This document shows positions 22,031 to 33,230 of a stretch of DNA of 64,000 nucleotides, piece after piece. A program made the position numbers and the translations under genes. The stretch is taken from positions 558,001 through 622,000 of the forward strand of contig LNAC01000728.1 in assembly GCA_002007465.1 (NCBI GenBank). Direction: 5' to 3'. The DNA comes from Ailurus styani (taxonomy: Eukaryota; Chordata; Mammalia; Carnivora; Ailuridae). The notes below the pieces were generated by a model, which saw nothing but the letters and a program-made list of their open reading frames with translations, did not search any database and was not told the origin of the DNA. Within the stretch, counting starts at the first letter, position 1. Each line of letters starts with the position of its first letter.

Positions 22031-22184
22031 AGGAAAACCCAACCAAACCTGTGTGTCTGTTAGTTGTGCTTGTTATTAATCATAATAAAAGGTATTCATT
22101 ATAATACAAATCAATGAAATACGGGTACAAAGAGAAAGAATTTCTTTGAAAAGTAAGCTGAGTGCTTTCTAAAAACTAAATGAA

Positions 22185-22388
22185 GGGGCACCTGGGTGGC
22201 TCAGTGGGTTAAGCCTCTGCCTTCGGCTCAGGTAATGATCTCAGGGTCCTGAGATCAAGCCCCCCATCGGGATCTCTGCTCAGCAGGGAGCCTGCTTCCC
22301 CCTCTCCCTCTGCCTCCCCCTGCCTGCCTCTTTGCCTTACTCCTGATCATCTCTCTCTGTCAAATAAATAAATAAAATCTTTAAAAAG
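22185..22388 (+). mobile_element. Carnivore SINE, first of a nested pair
   Basis: This is a full-length copy with head GGGGCACCTGGGTGGCTCAG and tail AATAAATAAATAAAATC. Its 16-bp target-site duplication lies at 22171-22186 and, beyond the second SINE, at 22604-22619, showing that it was there first. Confidence 0.95.
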
Positions 22389-22398
22389 AATAAAAACT

Positions 22399-22600
22399 GG
22401 GGCACCTGGGTGGCTCAGTGGATTAAAGCCCCTGCCTTTGGCTCAGGTGGTGATCTCAAGGTCCTGGAATTGAGCCCCGCATTGGGCTCCCTGCTTGGCA
22501 GGGAGCCTGCTTCCTCTCTTCTCTCTGCCTGCCTCTCTGCCTACTCGTGATCTCTCTCTGTCAAATAGATAAACAAAAATCTTTAAAAATAAATAAATAA
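22399..22600 (+). mobile_element. Carnivore SINE, second of a nested pair
   Basis: This full-length copy is flanked by its own 10-bp duplication AATAAAAACT (22389-22398 and 22601-22610). It inserted at the boundary between the first SINE's tail and that SINE's 3' duplication. Confidence 0.93.
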
Positions 22601-22619
22601 AATAAAAACTAAATGAAGG

Positions 22620-23500
22620 CAAATCACTAGAAACTATTGAATAAAGTTTCATAACAACTGTCAAATACTAGAAATAGATACTGCACAAATCTAAAAGCAC
22701 TCTATTTAGTGCTTTGCAAGTGACTTTAAACTTTGACTCCGGTTTAGAGACACAAGAGCTGGAAATCACGGACTGTATTATTTAAGTGAGTATAATGCAA
22801 GAAGATTGAATTCCAAGTGAACTCATACTCAGAAAAACAACAAAGGAAAGCCCTTAGCCTTGTATCAGAAGATAGGCAAATGAATGAATGTGCCGTATGT
22901 TTCAAGTTCAGATAATAAATCCGGGTGCATGTGATTCATCTTTATGATTTCCTTCTTTAATCAACTTGTTCATATAACCAGCCAATTCCAAATAAGAGGC
23001 TAGTACCATATAAAATAGAGCTATCATTGACATCAGAAACGTTTCAGTTTGGAGGAATTGGCAATAAATGTGTTCTGTGTAATGAGTCATATTTTCCCAA
23101 AGATTCCTCATCTAAATTTGAGATACACATATTTTTGTGGCCCAATATATTTAATTGGATTTATTTCATCCTGATGGGGTTTTGCAGCCTAAGATTTATT
23201 TTCATCATCAACCCTGTGTTTGTTTCTCTTCTTCATTGAAAGCTCCTACTAATTGTGTTAAATAGGTAAGTTCCTGAATATTTAAGTGATATTTTTCAGT
23301 ATGTCATTTTACCTTTAGACGTTGCCATGTTACGTATGATGTAGGACAGTCTGGTCTATCCTAAGTTGCAAGTTTTAAGTCCGTTCATTAAACGACAACA
23401 AAAGAGAAGAGGCCAACTTCCTCTATAAATTCTGACTTAAAAAAAATACTTTTTTTTGGAGGGTATATACCCCATAGTCTAGACTGTTATCCAGTTATTA
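22620..23500. other. Intergenic sequence, nothing recognised
   Basis: No gene, repeat family or regulatory motif is recognised; it is AT-rich throughout. Confidence 0.5.
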
Positions 23501-23507
23501 GCAGAAT

Positions 23508-23699
23508 GTTTTTTTTTTTTAATTTTATTTATTTGACAGAGAGAGAGATCACAAGTAGGCAGAGAGGCAGGCAGAGGGAGAGGAGAAGCCGGCTCCCTGC
23601 TGAGAAGAGAGCCCGATGCGGGGCTCGATCCCAGGACCCAGAGATCATGACCTGAGCCGAAGGCAGAGGCCTAACCCACTGAGCCACCCAGGCGCCCCG
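23508..23699 (-). mobile_element. Carnivore SINE, minus strand
   Basis: Its poly-T start, TTTATTTATTTGACAGAGAG and final ACCCAGGCGCCCC are the reverse complement of the SINE. A 7-bp duplication GCAGAAT lies at 23501-23507 and 23700-23706. Confidence 0.95.
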
Positions 23700-23706
23700 G
23701 CAGAAT

Positions 23707-26700
23707 AGTTTTAAATCCTAATGGCACCTTTTTCTACTATGAGAGCAGTGAGATGAATGAGTAAATAGGAGTTTAAGTTGTAAATATATTCAGAAGATCT
23801 TTATCTGTACAGACCTACACACAGTGTTGGCATTTGAGGACTATCTTAAAGTTGTACACATGGTTTGAGGAAATGCTGAGCACGGAGAAATACATAATCA
23901 CTATTGGTTTGTGAAAAAAGCAAAGCAAGTTTCTGCCACCAACCCATGAAAGCACAGGAAATGGCTTCATGTAGTAGGTGTTGGAGTCTGAGCATTCTGT
24001 TGACAGAAGCGGGTTCTACCCAGGGGTTTTGTGTTAATGTAATCAAGCTCTTCAGAGCTGCAGCCTAGCAAGCTCAAGTCCACCCACCTCAGAGTTTATC
24101 TTTAGCTCATCTGGAAGAGTTTATTTTAAACATTGAACATTGTTTGCTGCTGTTGAAATGAAAGTGAGAGAGTTACAAGCTTTCTTCCACTGCCATCTGG
24201 CAGATTTACTGATGGATCGGGGTCTTTAATCCATGTAGCCCCGTGTGTGGGAGCTATTGTCTTTGTGTTGATCATGCAGCTGGCTTGGCTGAACTTTAAA
24301 AAGCTCACACAAAGCTATCAAGAGTCATCCTATAGATAAATGAAGTTGGGGGTGTTGCAAAAGTCAATGGAGCCTTTTGCGGGAGGGTGGAGAAGGCTCA
24401 GATGTATACTTTTTATTCTTCTCTGAACACACTTTAAAATCTATAGCTCTCTTTGTGACCCGGAAAAGAGGAACATAACCATATTGGAATATTTTGAAAG
24501 AAATAATTGAAGCTACAAAGAAGTGACTATAGCTAAATGAGAAAAGTATGCAGCAGAGGAGAATGGAAAGAAACAGTAGATTTGGGGGGTCTATGTCTCA
24601 TTAGAGTAAATGTGGGATTGCAAGAAGTCAAAGGAGCGTACTTTTCAGTGGGGATTTGTCCTGTTTTTGTTTTGTTCTGTTTTGTTTTGCACCACGTGTC
24701 ATATGGGGACATTCTAAGATACACACATCATGTACCTAATCCTTAGTTGTAGCCTTTCAGGGTATGGAATGATGTAGGATCTCACTCAGTACATTACACT
24801 GAGTATAATTCACGACTTGTTCCAGTGCATAATTCTTATCATAACCACAAATGCATACACATGCATCAAGAGATTCCGTGTGAACAATGGGCTACGTGCA
24901 AAACAGGATACCTTCAATATACTTTGTATTAAGTTTATAGGAACCCAAGAAGACAAATAGAACCAGAAACATCTTGGATATGTTCGACTGACATTCAGTT
25001 TTCTTTCCTAAAAATGAAAACGAAGAACCACACGGAGTACATTTTGGATGAAAACCAGTCTCCAACAGATAGGTGCCCTCATGTGAGACTTTGAAGGGAT
25101 AATTTAAAGAAGGTCTCCTTCCTACTGTTTTTGGCTACTTTCTGGTAGTGCTGGAACTAGAGTTGCTTCTTTTTATTCAGTTTTGGTCTTCCTGTTTTGT
25201 TTTGTGTTTTGATGCTAAGAAGCAATCGAGGCAGACCCTGTAGTTCTGTGTCCGCTTGCTTCTCCCTGGGGGTTGAGCAGGAGTGGCAGTGGTGCAGCAT
25301 CCTGCTTCTGGTTTCCTGGTCCCAGCAGCGGAGCGGTGGCTCCTAACTAAGCATTTCTGTCAGCATCCTCCAGGTTCCCACCTGCCTGACCACGGCAGAA
25401 GGAACAGCTTTCTCTTACAGGTCAGCTCTGTAGTATTTCAGGATTCCTTCCTCTTCCTGTAACCTAACCCACTCTTTCATCCCTTCCCATGACTTTGTAG
25501 GCACCTACTTACCTACTTTACTATAGTCTATCTCTTTCTCCTTAAAATATCTGAGAGGACTCTGTTTCCTCTTTAAAAACAACAACAACAACAAAGCAGA
25601 TTAACAGGATGACTGACCAGAGAGAAGAAATACAAAGTTTCAAATAAAAACCACCTTACCAATGAGCAAGCAATGGCATAGACAGAAAACACAAAGAAAT
25701 TGAGCTTAACAGCTTGAAAGGGAGGGGGTGATGAAGGAGAGGCAGCCATCATGGCATTTCTTTGGTGAAATCACTGACGTGCATTGCTTGGGCCCTAACT
25801 TGGCAGCCTCATATACTTGAACTTGTCAGAATGTCAGTTGACCGAGTGAAACAACCAAAGGAACTGGAAACCTACCAAAGGAATTTGGATGACACATAAT
25901 ATCCCAGGGAGGAGATCCATTTGGGGAACCAAATTATAACCAGAAATTCGATTAATTATTATAGGATCAGAAGAGAGGAGGTTAATCCTGTGGGAGGTTG
26001 AACATTTGGTGACATGAGCAGCGATATCCGTATTAGGCGAATTCGTAAGTAGGCGCTTTCTGCTCTGGATGGCCATGACTCTTGAAATGGGCCTTGTAAA
26101 GAAAGGTGTGTTCTGTTATTTCTTATGCCATCTTCTGAGTGACAGTTTCTTTTTTCTTTTTTTTTAAATATGTGTTTATCACCTAAATATTGCTAGTCTG
26201 CCTCAGGAAACATTTCTCTCTATTATACCCCACAGAGAAGTAAAAGGGGCCAAGTGAATTAGCCACACTCAAAGACACAGGTAGGGGTAGAGGAATGTAT
26301 TATTCATAGTTGGAAAGACTGACATGTGAGAGAGTATCTGTGAATCTTTCCTAATATGAGATTTCTGGTGAACAGATTAATTTATCACAGCTGTTTTCCA
26401 TTTAGGAAAAATGTATTAAATACTAGGCTTCCTTCAGCAGGCGATTTGATTAAGATTGTAGAATGACGTGTGATGGATAATCCTGCGTAAGTGTTTTGGG
26501 CAGTGCGAATGGATTAGAAAGACATTCATAACTGAAACCCTGGCTACCCTCTGAATATTTATTTCTATTTATCTCCTGCAAATCAAATCAGAGAAGTAAA
26601 GGTAAGAGGGGATTCAAAGGCTAGATGTGAGTTTTTAAGAACCAGACTGTAGTACACTGAAGGCAAGGACATGTTTAAGCATTTTCTGCTTCCTGCTAAC

Positions 26701-27434
26701 CTCTGGCACGGGGCTATAATATATCAATTACTCACAAGATATAAGGTTGATTATTTAATTAGTTATTTAATGACCAAAAACTAAGGTGTCTACCATCCTA
26801 TCAATGGCCAGGGGAGATAGAGCCAATCTAACTGGCCTCACTGATGGTCTCTTCCTACATCCTGGAAAATAAACTCCACCTTTGCAGGGAGTAGAGGGTT
26901 CTTTTAGCTTGTGACAGAAATGCTAGGTGATCCTGTACACTCTTACTCAAAACATGGGATGATACGTATGAAAGAGCCTTGAGTAAGTGTGCCATCATTT
27001 TGGACAGCTATCGTCAATAGTAATTGGGACTTCATAAGAGGGAAACTAGAATGTCAACAAAGAAAGCTCACAGACTAAAAAAACTTAATCTTGCCACAAA
27101 TTCCTCTGGAAACATCTATATAGTTCATTCAAATTATTGACTAGTGCCTTCCAGTTCTTTCTGCAGATTCCTGTGGATTTCAATAAGTAGGCTGCCTTCA
27201 TTTGATGAGAGAGGATTTGCCAAAACCAACACAATTAATTCTGCCACAACCAGTATGTGTTTACCCTGGCTCATAATTAATTTTTGAATAAGTATATATG
27301 TATGAAAAAAATCAAGAGGGCTTATTTTCTTTTTAAAATAATACCACCATTTTTGCAAATCCCTAACATCATCAATTCACAGGACAAATTAGGAAGTGTG
27401 ATTAAACTCACTAGAGAAAATTTTTTCTAGAATA
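23707..27434. other. Intergenic sequence, no gene seen
   Basis: About 3.7 kb has no recognised repeats, which is unusually repeat-poor for this window. It has no open frame with gene-like features. The only simple-sequence feature is a short (AAC)n at about 25578-25594. Low repeat content is compatible with conserved non-coding DNA, but conservation cannot be judged from one sequence. Confidence 0.5.
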
Positions 27435-27625
27435 ATTATTATTTATGTGCGATAGTTCACATATATTGTCTCTAATCCTTGTAACAACACTGCGAGGTAG
27501 TCTTAGTCCTAATTTGCTGATAAGGGAAGAGAGTTTCAGAAAATCTAAGTGACTTGCCTGGAAACTGATGGACCCAGAATTTGAACCAAAATTTTTCCGA
27601 GCTTTAGAAGCTTTGGCTCCTTCCT
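27435..27625 (+). repeat. MIR SINE relic
   Basis: The MIR core is recognisable: CTCTAATCCTTGTAACAACA, CTGCGAGGTAGTCTTAGTCC, AAGTGACTTGCCTGGAAACT, then AGAATTTGAACCAAA. Confidence 0.8.
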
Positions 27626-28320
27626 ACCAGTGTACACACTTCTTTTAGTGAACTAAAATAAGGTCCATAGAAAAAGTTAAAATTTTCTCTAAAACCAGAA
27701 CAATGGCAGATATTTCATTTTCATATTTATAATCATTGTTTTCCTCAATCTGACCCATTTATATATTCATTTTCTAGAGTAGATAATATTTTAAATAAGA
27801 TTATTTCTGCTGGATAGGTCAAGAATGTGTTAAATTTTTTTTCATGGACTACTATATTTAGTTTCTCTGTCAACACAAGCTAATTGAAAAGGTTTCTGCA
27901 TAATATCCCTAAGTGTAAATTATTTATCAGGGTGGTTAAAAAAACCAGCGCCCCATCCAGAGTGTTGGTTTCCTGCCAAAGGGATATATATCATCTTTCA
28001 TGGGTTTGCAGAAATTGCACAAACAATGAAATGTCTGAGTTAAATCATAATACAATGATCAAAAGAGCTGTATTACTATACTTTATAGTAAATGCATCAA
28101 TTTCTTTTGAAATAAAGCAGTTTTAACTCTCCAACATCTGCTGAAAATTCAGAGATTACACATATCCTATTAGTGAAAACCCTCTAAAGAGTCCAAATAC
28201 TTAGAATAGTTTTCCCACTTTGTAACTGATAACACATTTGACATATCAATATTATTCCATGTAAAATTTTCTGAATAAAGTGAGAGGTGACGAGGAAAAT
28301 GCTTTTTGTGTTTTGTTTTG
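27626..28320. other. Intergenic sequence, nothing recognised
   Basis: This is AT-rich sequence without a recognisable element, leading into an old HAL1/L1 block. Confidence 0.5.
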
Positions 28321-28392
28321 AAAAAATTTACTTGAGGGAACTTTGGCTTCTGGAAATGACGGGCTAGGTTACTTAGATCAATACCTATTTAA

Positions 28393-28472
28393 GGACAACT
28401 GACAATTTTGGATAAAAATAGAAAGAATATGTGGACAACTGACAATTTTGGATAAAAATAGAAAGAATATGT
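28393..28472 (+). repeat. Perfect 40-bp tandem duplication
   Basis: The 40-bp unit beginning GGACAACTGACAATTTTGGA occurs twice in direct succession (28393-28432, 28433-28472) with no mismatch. Because the surrounding L1 is very old, the duplication must be recent, or an assembly artefact. Confidence 0.95.
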
Positions 28473-29494
28473 GAACAAGGTGGTGAGAAATTTTTAGATC
28501 AAAATCAGGCAAACATGAAGTAAGAATCCTAGAAGTTAAGAGAGAAGGCAAAATTACCTTTGCTCAGAGGATATTTATCTCCTTAGCAGAAACAATGATG
28601 AATGTGAAGTTTTGTTTTGACTGCCCGGAACCTGAAGGAGGTTAGAAGTGAAAGCCTGCACAAAACCAGGGATTTGATACACACCCAAATTCACATTAAG
28701 CTGGGATTCTGAAGGACTCCACACTCATGGTAAATAGAAGCAAGAATTAACATTGAACTATATTCCCAACTGTCCCGTGGAACAAGGAAGTTGTCTTCAC
28801 ACTGAGCAGAAGATGGAGCATATAAAAGAAGAGAAAACCCATCCCTGGAAGGAGGGCTAACCCCTAGTCTCCACGCAGAAGTGCACAAGGGTTTCACCAG
28901 AGCAGTGCAAAATAAGCTCAAACTATCAATTGGGTCTAGAGTCATGGCAGTACCCTAGATGACCAGCAGAGAGAAACCCAAATCCTCTTCTGAGGAAGGG
29001 ACCTTCATCAAAGGGCTTAGACGACCTCCATAATTAATTTTTTTTTCCGAGTCAATGAGTAGCCAAGGTACACGCACAGGTACCATGAGTAAGAATTAGC
29101 AGCACTGATCCAAGAATTTCAGATGCAGGAATTATCAGACACAGATGATGTAATAACTATGTTTACTATGCTCAGAAAAATAAAAACAAACTTGAAAATT
29201 TTCTCAGAGAGAAACTATGAAAGTGACAACTTTTGGAACTATGGAATACTTCCAGAAATGAATTTATTTATATATTTTGTAGCAAGTTGTAACAAACATA
29301 ATTTATATCAAAACTCTAACAAATGAAAAATTTAGAAGGTGGATTTGGCTGCTGATTGAACATATCAGAAGAGAGAAGTAATAAAGAGACAGATCAGAAG
29401 AAGCAATTCAAAAAGCTGCAAAAGGAGACATAAGGACGGACATTTTAGGGGAAAGATCAAGAAATGTGGTTGATAGAAAAAATATATATTTTTA

Positions 29495-29682
29495 GGGTCT
29501 CCTGGGTGGCTCAGGTGATTAAGCATCTGACTCTGTTTCTGCTCAGATCAGGTTCTCAAATCAGGCTCTGGGCTGAGCATGGAGCCTACTTGAGTTTCTC
29601 TCTCCCCTCTCCCTTTGCCTCGCCGCCCACTTGCACACACCCATGCTCACTTGCTCTCTCTCTCTCAAAAAAAAAAAAAAAA
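29495..29682 (+). mobile_element. Carnivore SINE (diverged), left of an assembly gap
   Basis: The head GGGTCTCCTGGGTGGCTCAG, the body 'GAGCCTACTTGAGTTTCTCT' and a poly-A tail identify an older SINE subtype. The preceding TATTTTTAGG (29487-29496) is echoed by TATTTTTCGG (29684-29693), a plausible target-site duplication. Confidence 0.85.
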
Positions 29683-29693
29683 GTATTTTTCGG

Positions 29694-29752
29694 NNNNNNN
29701 NNNNNNNNNNNNNNNNNNNNNNNNNNNNAAATCCTAGAAGTTAAGAGAGAAN
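29694..29752. other. Assembly gap and ambiguous base
   Basis: Thirty-five N (29694-29728) are followed by 23 called bases and one further N at 29752. The called bases include a 22-nt copy of 28525-28546, and the whole patch is flanked by an 11-bp direct repeat (GTATTTTTCGG). See the corresponding finding. Confidence 0.95.
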
Positions 29753-29762
29753 GTATTTTTCG

Positions 29763-29975
29763 GGTACCTGGGTGGCTCAGTCATTAAGTGTCTGCCTTTG
29801 GCTCAGGTCATGATCCCAGGGTCCTGGGATTGAGCCCCTCATCCAGGCCCCACATCAGGCTCCCTGCTCAGTGGGAGCCTGCTTCTCTCTCTCCTGCTCC
29901 CCCTGCTGTGTTTCGTCTCTTGCTCTCTCTCTCTCTCTCTCTGTCAAATAAATAAATAAAATCTTTAAAAACAAT
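29763..29975 (+). mobile_element. Carnivore SINE, right of the gap
   Basis: The head is GGTACCTGGGTGGCTCAG and the tail CAAATAAATAAATAAAATC. It follows a copy of the TATTTTTCGG motif and is followed by TATTTTTATTGG, so it probably inserted into the duplication of the neighbouring SINE. Confidence 0.9.
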
Positions 29976-30839
29976 TATTATTTTTATTGGAGTTATAGAA
30001 AGAACACGAAAAGAGAATAGGGACCGCGTAGTATTTGAAGAGATAGTGACAGAGAATTTTCCAGAACTGATGGAAAGCAATAATCCACAACTTCAACAAG
30101 CCTAATTCTTAAAGGGGTATTAAAAAGACACACGCTGAAAATTTAGGTCCACACAACAAACTGCACAACAGATATTTGGATAGGCTTACTCCTGAGGGCC
30201 AAAACTTTGAAGCAACCAAGATGTACTTCAGTGGATAAGTAAACTGTGGTACATCCAAACAATGTAATGTTACTCAGCGCTAAAACGAACTGATATCTCA
30301 AGCCACGAGAAGATACAGAGGGACCTTCAGTGTATATTGTTAAGTGAAAGAAGTCAATCTGAAAAAGCCACATCTGAAATATACACATATGTGAAATGTA
30401 GTAATGGACTGAATGAAACTAACTGCCAACCTAGAATCCATGCTCAGTCAATATGGGTGTAAAATAAAAACATGAACAAACATAAACATACCAAAATGGA
30501 GAGGACGGCCACAGCTGAACCTCACCAGAGGACATTCTAAACAATTCACATCAGGCATAAGGAAAGTAATTCCAGATGGAAGTCCTGAGGAGATAAGACC
30601 AAAGAAAATATTAAATATAAAATGGATAATTATATTAGAAAATAAGAGTTCTATGAACATTTATTGTATAAAGATAATAATGTGAAAGAGAGTCTGAATA
30701 TACCTGATAAGATTTAGGTAGAAATCAGAATGGGGTGATCTGAGTTAAAGTGTTTTAAAGGTTTTCCATTATCCAGGAGTAAGATTAAAAAGTCAGGATT
30801 GGTATTAAGGATGCATGGTGTACTAGAGTACAATCAATG

Positions 30840-30920
30840 AAATAATTTTAAAAATTTTTTAAATTAAAAAAAATTTGAAATAAATTTTTTAAAAAATTTA
30901 AAAATAAAATTATTTAAATT
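30840..30920. repeat. AT-rich low-complexity tract
   Basis: Almost pure A/T sequence with self-complementary runs (AAATTTTTTAAATT, AATTTTTTAAAAAATTT). Confidence 0.85.
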
Positions 30921-30980
30921 CTTTACAAACTAAAACAGCAGAAAACAAAAACACACAACAGAATAAAAATCACCTTTCTA

Positions 30981-31100
30981 GGAGCACCTGGCTGGCTCAG
31001 TTAGAAGAATGTGCAACTCTTGATCTCCGGGTTGTGAGTTCGGGCTCCACATTGTGTGTAGAGATTACTTAAATGAATAAAAAGTTAAAAATTAATGTTT
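30981..31100 (+). mobile_element. Short carnivore SINE (older form)
   Basis: GAGCACCTGGCTGGCTCAG, then TCTTGATCTCCGGGTTGTGA, then AGAGATTACTTAAATGAATA: the short, roughly 115-bp SINE form lacking the CT-rich body. Confidence 0.85.
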
Positions 31101-33018
31101 TTAAAAGAAGAGTAGAAATAAGAAAAAGAGTATAAAATGTGAGACAAATATACAACACAAAATAATATAGTAGATTTAACCCAAAATGTATAGTTATAAT
31201 AAATGTAAGTGATTAAATACTCCTGTAACAAAAACAAAGATTTTTAGACTGTTTTTTTAAATGCAGTTATACACTGTTTCAAGAGATACAACCTAAGTGT
31301 AAGTATGAAAATACTGAAAGCAAAAGAAAAAAAAAAGAAAGAAAAAAAGCAAAAGAAAGGAAAAAGATGCATCCAAAAAAGAGTCACCAAATGAAAATCG
31401 ACATAACTCTATTGTAAAACTTAAGCCAAAAAACATTATTATAGGTAAAGAAGATCACTTCATAATGATAAAAGTTTTAATCCACCAGGAACATATGACA
31501 GATTTTTTTCAAACATTGCATGAACCTAATTGTATGAAAATTTAAAATTATAGAGCCTCAAAATATGCAAAGCAAAAACAAAAAAGCATATTTACTGTCA
31601 CAGTGTTTTTTTTAAACACATATCACTCGGTAGTTGATACAGAAAGCTGACCAAATGTCAGTGAGTCTGCAGGAGATTTGAACAATAAATTGATTAACAA
31701 AGTTAATTTAATGGACAGCTACAGAGCACTGCACTCAACAGCTGAAGAATACATGAACTTTCAAGCATATTCAGAAGAATTTAAAAGTGCTTTTATATTG
31801 GGGTATAAAGGAAGTTTCAATATATCTCATGAATTTGAGATCATATAGAATGCATTCCCCAATCACAGTGCAGTTAAGATAAACATTAGGAACTAAATTA
31901 ATAATCAGAAATTCTTTTCATTTCAAGATTAAGAAACATACTTCTAAATTATCAATAGATCAAATGAGAAATCAATACAGAAATTTATAAATATTTTGAA
32001 AAAATATTTTGAAAAAAATGATGATGGAATAATAGCCTTGAATGTATACATTAAAAATAGAGAATACTTGGGAATCGATCAACTATGCATTCATTTCTAG
32101 AGGCTAAAGAGAGTACAGCAAATATTAGTTCAAGAAAAGTAAAAAAAAAAAAAGAGCAGATATTCAAGAAGTAGAAAATAAATTTATAATAGAGAAAATC
32201 AACAATGTTGGACCTTCGAAAAGATTTATAAAATCAGCCTACCTTTTGTAGAGAAGGCACAAATAAGAAAAAAAAAATGCCACTTACAGCCCTTCAAACC
32301 CTCACTGGCAGAATCTTCTTTAAGATCTTTCTTGCTTTCACTAATGACGCCTGTGAGGCTTTTCCAAGTTCTGCCTGTTATTTAGTCCCAAAGCCACATA
32401 ACCTTTATATTTATTTATTTTATGCCATTCCACTTCTAGGTACCAAAATTTCTTCTGCTTCTCAGTTGTTGTGAAACAAAATAGTCTAGAACTTAGTTAC
32501 TTAAAATAATAGCAACTGTGCATTTTGCTCATGAGTCGGCAGTTTGAAACTGGTCTCAGAGTGGGGGGCTCATCTCTTTTCCTCTTGACCTTAGCTGGGA
32601 CCCGAGCTGGTTTTGGGGTATGCAGTACATGTAGGCGCAGGGGCCTCATTCACCTAAGAGGGCCTATGGTTGTTTTAATGCTCTGTAGTCTCTTTCTTCA
32701 ACTTCTTAATAGTTTTGTATTTGAATCTGTTTTGTAAGTGAAATCTGATGGAACAATGAAATGTGCAATGAAAAGTTTGCATGTAGTTTAACCTCTGTGA
32801 CCTCGCAGCATCCCAAGGAGGGTTCCCAGCTGCCTGGCTGCCCCCTCCAGGAGGCACCCACCTGAACCATCCCTATTCTTGCAGGGTTCCCAGGTACCTT
32901 TGGGGGTCTGCCCTCACTTGCCATCTATCCCTGTGCCAAAGGATGCATGATATTAAATAGCAAACAACAACAATAAAAATCCATAACAGGTTAACCAAGA
33001 GGCCATAAAAAAAAGAAG
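31101..33018. other. Old L1 remainder and unassigned repeat-like sequence
   Basis: L1 ORF2-like text continues to about 32275. From about 32280 to 32650 the sequence (CTTAGTTACTTAAAATAATAGC, GCTCATGAGTCGGCAGTTTG) resembles a widespread mammalian repeat with 'aacttagtggcttaaaacaac' text, whose family I cannot name. The stretch 32650-33018 is not recognised. Confidence 0.5.
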
Positions 33019-33230
33019 AGGGCGCCTGGGTGGCTCAGTGGGTTAAAGCCTCTGCTTTCGGCTCAGGTCATGATCTCAGGGTCCTGGGATCGAGGCCCGC
33101 ATCGGGCTCTCTGCTCGGCGGGGAGCCTGCTTCCTCCTCTCCCTGTCTCTCTGCCTGCCTCTCTGCCTACTTGTAATCTCTCTCTGTGTGTCAAATAAAT
33201 AAATAAAATCTTTAAAAAAAAAAAAAAAAG
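33019..33230 (+). mobile_element. Carnivore SINE, full length, young-looking
   Basis: The consensus-like head GGCGCCTGGGTGGCTCAGTG and body end in AATAAATAAATAAAATCTTT and a run of 17 A. It inserted in an A-rich site (AAAAAAAAGAAG, 33007-33018), repeated after the tail. Confidence 0.95.

Larger units (their letters stand above)
28321..32275 (+). mobile_element. Old HAL1/LINE-1 block, plus strand, interrupted
   Basis: Plus-strand segments match HAL1/L1M text: around 29120-29260 (cagaattatcagac... type ORF1 text), 'GAGAATTTTCCAGAACTGATG' around 30051-30071, an L1 3'-end-like part (GAAGCAACCAAGATGTACTT at 30210), and ORF2-start text around 31190-31260. Near 31466 'AATGATAAAAGTTTTAATCC' is typical of ORF2. 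The block is interrupted by SINEs at 29495, 29763 and 30981 and by an assembly gap. The order is mixed, so it is probably more than one old insertion. The boundaries are approximate. Confidence 0.65.
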
